Origin: Nitrospirota bacterium
Lineage (GTDB): Bacteria > Nitrospirota > UBA9217
Reading direction: 5' to 3'
Assembly: GCA_021788515.1 (NCBI GenBank)
Contig: JAJYKN010000004.1
Span: 8,308-15,572, forward strand
DNA: 7,265 nucleotides
A program made the position numbers and the translations under genes. Positions 4,344-7,265 of this stretch are shown here, in pieces (positions within the stretch are counted from its first letter, which is position 1; each line of letters starts with the position of its first letter). The notes under the pieces are model-generated. The model was not told the DNA's origin. It did not search any database and worked only from the letters and a program-made list of their open reading frames with translations.

Positions 4344-6266
4344 CTACGCGTCCCTCACCCGAAGCGGGGCAACGGATGTCACTGCCTTGAGCCGGGACTT
4401 TTCCACGAATTCCTTGACCGAACGATAGATGCCGTCCGTATCGAGACCGTATTTCTGCCTCAGGATCTTCTGCGTACCGTGTTCAATGTAACTGTCAGGA
4501 AGCCCGATGCGGTGCGTTTTGATGCCAATGACGCCCCGGGCATCGAGACATTCGAGCACCGCGCTCCCGAAACCGCCCAGGATTGTGTGCTCTTCCACCG
4601 TGATCACTCTTCCCGTCCTCTTTGCCAGCGCAATGATCAGTTCCTCATCAAGGGGCTTGACGAACCGGGCGTTCACGACTGCAACGGAAATCCCATCATC
4701 TGCAAGCCGTTTTGCGGCATCGATCGACGGACAGACCATGTTGCCGATGGCGATGATCACAGCCTCGGTTCCGTCCTTGATGAGCGCGGCCTTGCCGATG
4801 GGGAGGGTCTGCAGTTCCTGGTCCATGGGGACCCCGCAGCCGACGCCTCGGGGATAGCGTATTGCCGTGGGCCCGGGGTGTTCGACAGCGGTCTTGATCA
4901 TGTGCTGGAACTCGTTCTCGTCCTTGGGCGCCATGACCACGATGTTCGGCACGTGGCGAAGGTACGCCATATCGAACACGCCGTGGTGCGTGGGACCGTC
5001 TTCGCCCACGAGCCCCGCCCGATCAAGGGCCAGCGTCACCGGGAGGTTCTGGAGGCACAGGTCGTGCACCACCTGGTCATAGGCGCGCTGGGTGAAGGTG
5101 GAGTAAATAGCCGCAACGGGGTGCAGGCCTTCAACGGCAAGTCCGCAGGCGAAGGTAATTCCGTGGGACTCGGCAATGCCCACGTCGAAGAACCTGTCCG
5201 GGTAAAGTTCTGCAAACTTGTCGAGCCCCGTGCCTTCGGACATGGCCGCGGAAATGGCAACGAGCTTTTCGTTCTCTTCAGCGAGTTTGATCATGGTCTG
5301 GCCGAAGACTTCGGTATAGCTCAGGATCGATTGTTTCTTGGCCACGGCCTTTCCCGTCTTCGGGTCAAAGGGAGGCGTGCCATGATACTGGGACGGTTTG
5401 CATTCCGCGAATTCGCAGCCCTTGCCCTTTTTGGTGATCACGTGGACCAGGACCGGCCAGGTGAATTTCTTGATATTGTTGAACGTCTCGAGCAAATGGG
5501 CGATATTGTGCCCGTCGATCGGGCCGATATACTGGAACCCCAGGTCCTCGAACAGCATGCCCGGCACCATCAACCCTTTGATGGAATCCTCGGCCTTTTT
5601 TGCAAGATTGAACATGGATTCGCCGACCCGGGGAATGCCCTGCAGGAAGTTTTTTGTCTCCTTGCGCAGCCTGGTGTAGAAGTGGCCGGTCAGCATCCTG
5701 CTGAGGTAGGAGGACAGCGCCCCCACATTGGGAGAGATGGACATTTCGTTGTCGTTCAGGATCACGACGAGGTTCTTCTTGAGGTGCCCCGCCTGGTTCA
5801 TGCCCTCGAAAGCAAGTCCGGCGGAGATGGAACCGTCGCCGATCACGGCGATGACGCGGTAGTCCTCGCCCTTGATGTCCCGGGCCGCTGCCATGCCGAG
5901 GGCCGCGGATATGGACGTGCTCGCGTGGCCCACGTCGAAGTGGTCGCAGGGGCTCTCGTCGCGCTTCGGAAACCCGCTGATGCCGCCGTGCTGGCGGAGC
6001 GTCGGAAACAGCGCCCTCCTGCCCGTCAGGATCTTGTGCGCGTAGGCCTGGTGCCCCACGTCCCAGACGATGCGGTCCTTCGGCGTGTCAAAGGCATAGT
6101 GCAGGGCGATGGTGAGATCGACGACGCCGAGGCTGGGAGCGAGATGGCCGCCGGTCTTCGATACCACGTCGATGATCTCCTGCCGGACCTCCTCGGCGAG
6201 CGTCGGCAGCTCGTCCTGGGGAAGGGTTCGAAGATCGTCGGCGCTGTTTACTTTGTCTAGAATCAT
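4344..6266 (-). CDS. dxs: 1-deoxy-D-xylulose-5-phosphate synthase
   Basis: This 640-residue DXS, full length for the family, condenses pyruvate and D-glyceraldehyde 3-phosphate with loss of CO2 to give DXP, using thiamine diphosphate and Mg2+. It is the entry step of the MEP isoprenoid pathway and also feeds thiamine and pyridoxal synthesis. Visible features in order: GGHLAPSLG (39-47) with active-site His41; DVGHAST (111-117) with His114; the ThDP-binding motif GDGS (143-146) to NDNEMS (171-176); the transketolase-like pyrimidine-binding domain with DVGIAE (361-366), whose Glu366 is the catalytic glutamate; DRAGLVGEDGPTHHG (415-429); and the C-terminal transketolase domain (about 500-630). 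The ATG at 6264-6266 has GAGGT 6 nt upstream. It lies 148 bp after ispA on the same strand, and this spacer is filled with 7-bp repeats. No damage is seen. Confidence 0.97.
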   Translation of the reverse strand: MILDKVNSADDLRTLPQDELPTLAEEVRQEIIDVVSKTGGHLAPSLGVVDLTIALHYAFDTPKDRIVWDVGHQAYAHKILTGRRALFPTLRQHGGISGFPKRDESPCDHFDVGHASTSISAALGMAAARDIKGEDYRVIAVIGDGSISAGLAFEGMNQAGHLKKNLVVILNDNEMSISPNVGALSSYLSRMLTGHFYTRLRKETKNFLQGIPRVGESMFNLAKKAEDSIKGLMVPGMLFEDLGFQYIGPIDGHNIAHLLETFNNIKKFTWPVLVHVITKKGKGCEFAECKPSQYHGTPPFDPKTGKAVAKKQSILSYTEVFGQTMIKLAEENEKLVAISAAMSEGTGLDKFAELYPDRFFDVGIAESHGITFACGLAVEGLHPVAAIYSTFTQRAYDQVVHDLCLQNLPVTLALDRAGLVGEDGPTHHGVFDMAYLRHVPNIVVMAPKDENEFQHMIKTAVEHPGPTAIRYPRGVGCGVPMDQELQTLPIGKAALIKDGTEAVIIAIGNMVCPSIDAAKRLADDGISVAVVNARFVKPLDEELIIALAKRTGRVITVEEHTILGGFGSAVLECLDARGVIGIKTHRIGLPDSYIEHGTQKILRQKYGLDTDGIYRSVKEFVEKSRLKAVTSVAPLRVRDA

Positions 6267-6282
6267 GGGATAACCTCACTAC

Positions 6283-6405
6283 GGGTCATGGGGCATGGGT
6301 CCGGGGTCATGGTTTTCTGATTTCCTTGACCCTTGCTACTTGCCTGCACCCAGCGCTTACGAGTGCGACCGCGCGAGTGCAGGGTGACCCTTGCCCCTGG
6401 ACCCT
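6283..6405. repeat. Inverted heptanucleotide arrays in the ispA-dxs spacer
   Basis: Plus-strand units GGGTCAT, GGGGCAT, GGGTCCG, GGGTCAT fill 6283-6310. TGACCCT, TGCCCCT, GGACCCT fill 6385-6405 and are the same unit in reverse complement; 6283-6302 and 6385-6404 match as inverted repeats at 16 of 20 positions. Between them 6326-6346 continues a looser 7-bp rhythm (TTGACCC, TTGCTAC, TTGCCTG). Further pairings are CCTGCAC (6343-6349) with GTGCAGG (6377-6383), and TGCAGGGT (6378-6385) with ACCCTGCA (6401-6408). The transcript between ispA and dxs would be strongly folded. Confidence 0.7.
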
Positions 6406-6414
6406 GCATTATTT

Positions 6415-7265
<851 letters not shown>

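Noticed and set aside
4248..6260. 670-codon plus-strand open frame antisense to dxs
   Set aside because: It is the complement of a clear, full-length dxs gene in a GC-biased codon pattern. Its translation has low-complexity D/H/G/R composition and no recognisable domain.

Overview
The window reads as a bacterial chromosome segment, probably from a Gram-negative anaerobe of the Desulfobacterota or Nitrospirota type. That placement is an inference from the ispA-dxs-tlyA gene order, two small exported proteins (a TPR-like protein and a DUF2845 protein), and the mix of IS1380-type and HicAB sequences. I cannot name a species. The right third is a housekeeping isoprenoid cluster on the minus strand. 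The left two thirds is a reworked accessory region with broken genes and small repeats.

Layout from left to right. Positions 1-226 hold only a short open frame running in from the edge. Positions 227-746 hold a minus-strand hicA-hicB toxin-antitoxin pair with a good sigma70-like promoter; hicB is intact, but hicA has an in-frame TAA where the family has Gln. Positions 690-1022 hold a doubtful coding remnant and the 3' flank of an IS. Positions 1023-1829 are the C-terminal part of an IS1380-family transposase. Its homology stops exactly at one copy of a perfect 15-bp inverted repeat (1815-1829), whose partner is at 1958-1972. Positions 1830-2208 are non-coding, with hairpins and a promoter for an exported TPR-like protein (2209-2910, plus strand, TTG start). 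Positions 2990-3232 are a tlyA remnant with only the S4 RNA-binding domain, lying inside an imperfect inverted repeat (2951-2970 and 3340-3357). Positions 3592-4209 (plus strand) encode an exported protein with two DUF2845 domains in exact 91-residue register. Positions 4344-6266 are dxs and 6415-7265 are ispA (5' end outside the window), both on the minus strand.

How the genes fit together. DXS makes 1-deoxy-D-xylulose 5-phosphate for the MEP pathway, and the IspA-type synthase condenses its C5 products into C15 or C20 diphosphates. tlyA commonly follows dxs in such clusters. Here an opposite-strand DUF2845 gene lies between dxs and the tlyA remnant, so the ancestral ispA-dxs-tlyA unit has been interrupted and tlyA has lost its methyltransferase domain.

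The most unusual structure is in the two spacers flanking dxs. Each contains degenerate 7-bp tandem arrays arranged as inverted arms: a CGGAWTG-type unit at 4240-4342, concentric with a perfect 9-bp hairpin, and a GGGTCAT-type unit at 6283-6310 and 6385-6405. I see no CRISPR array, tRNA or rRNA.
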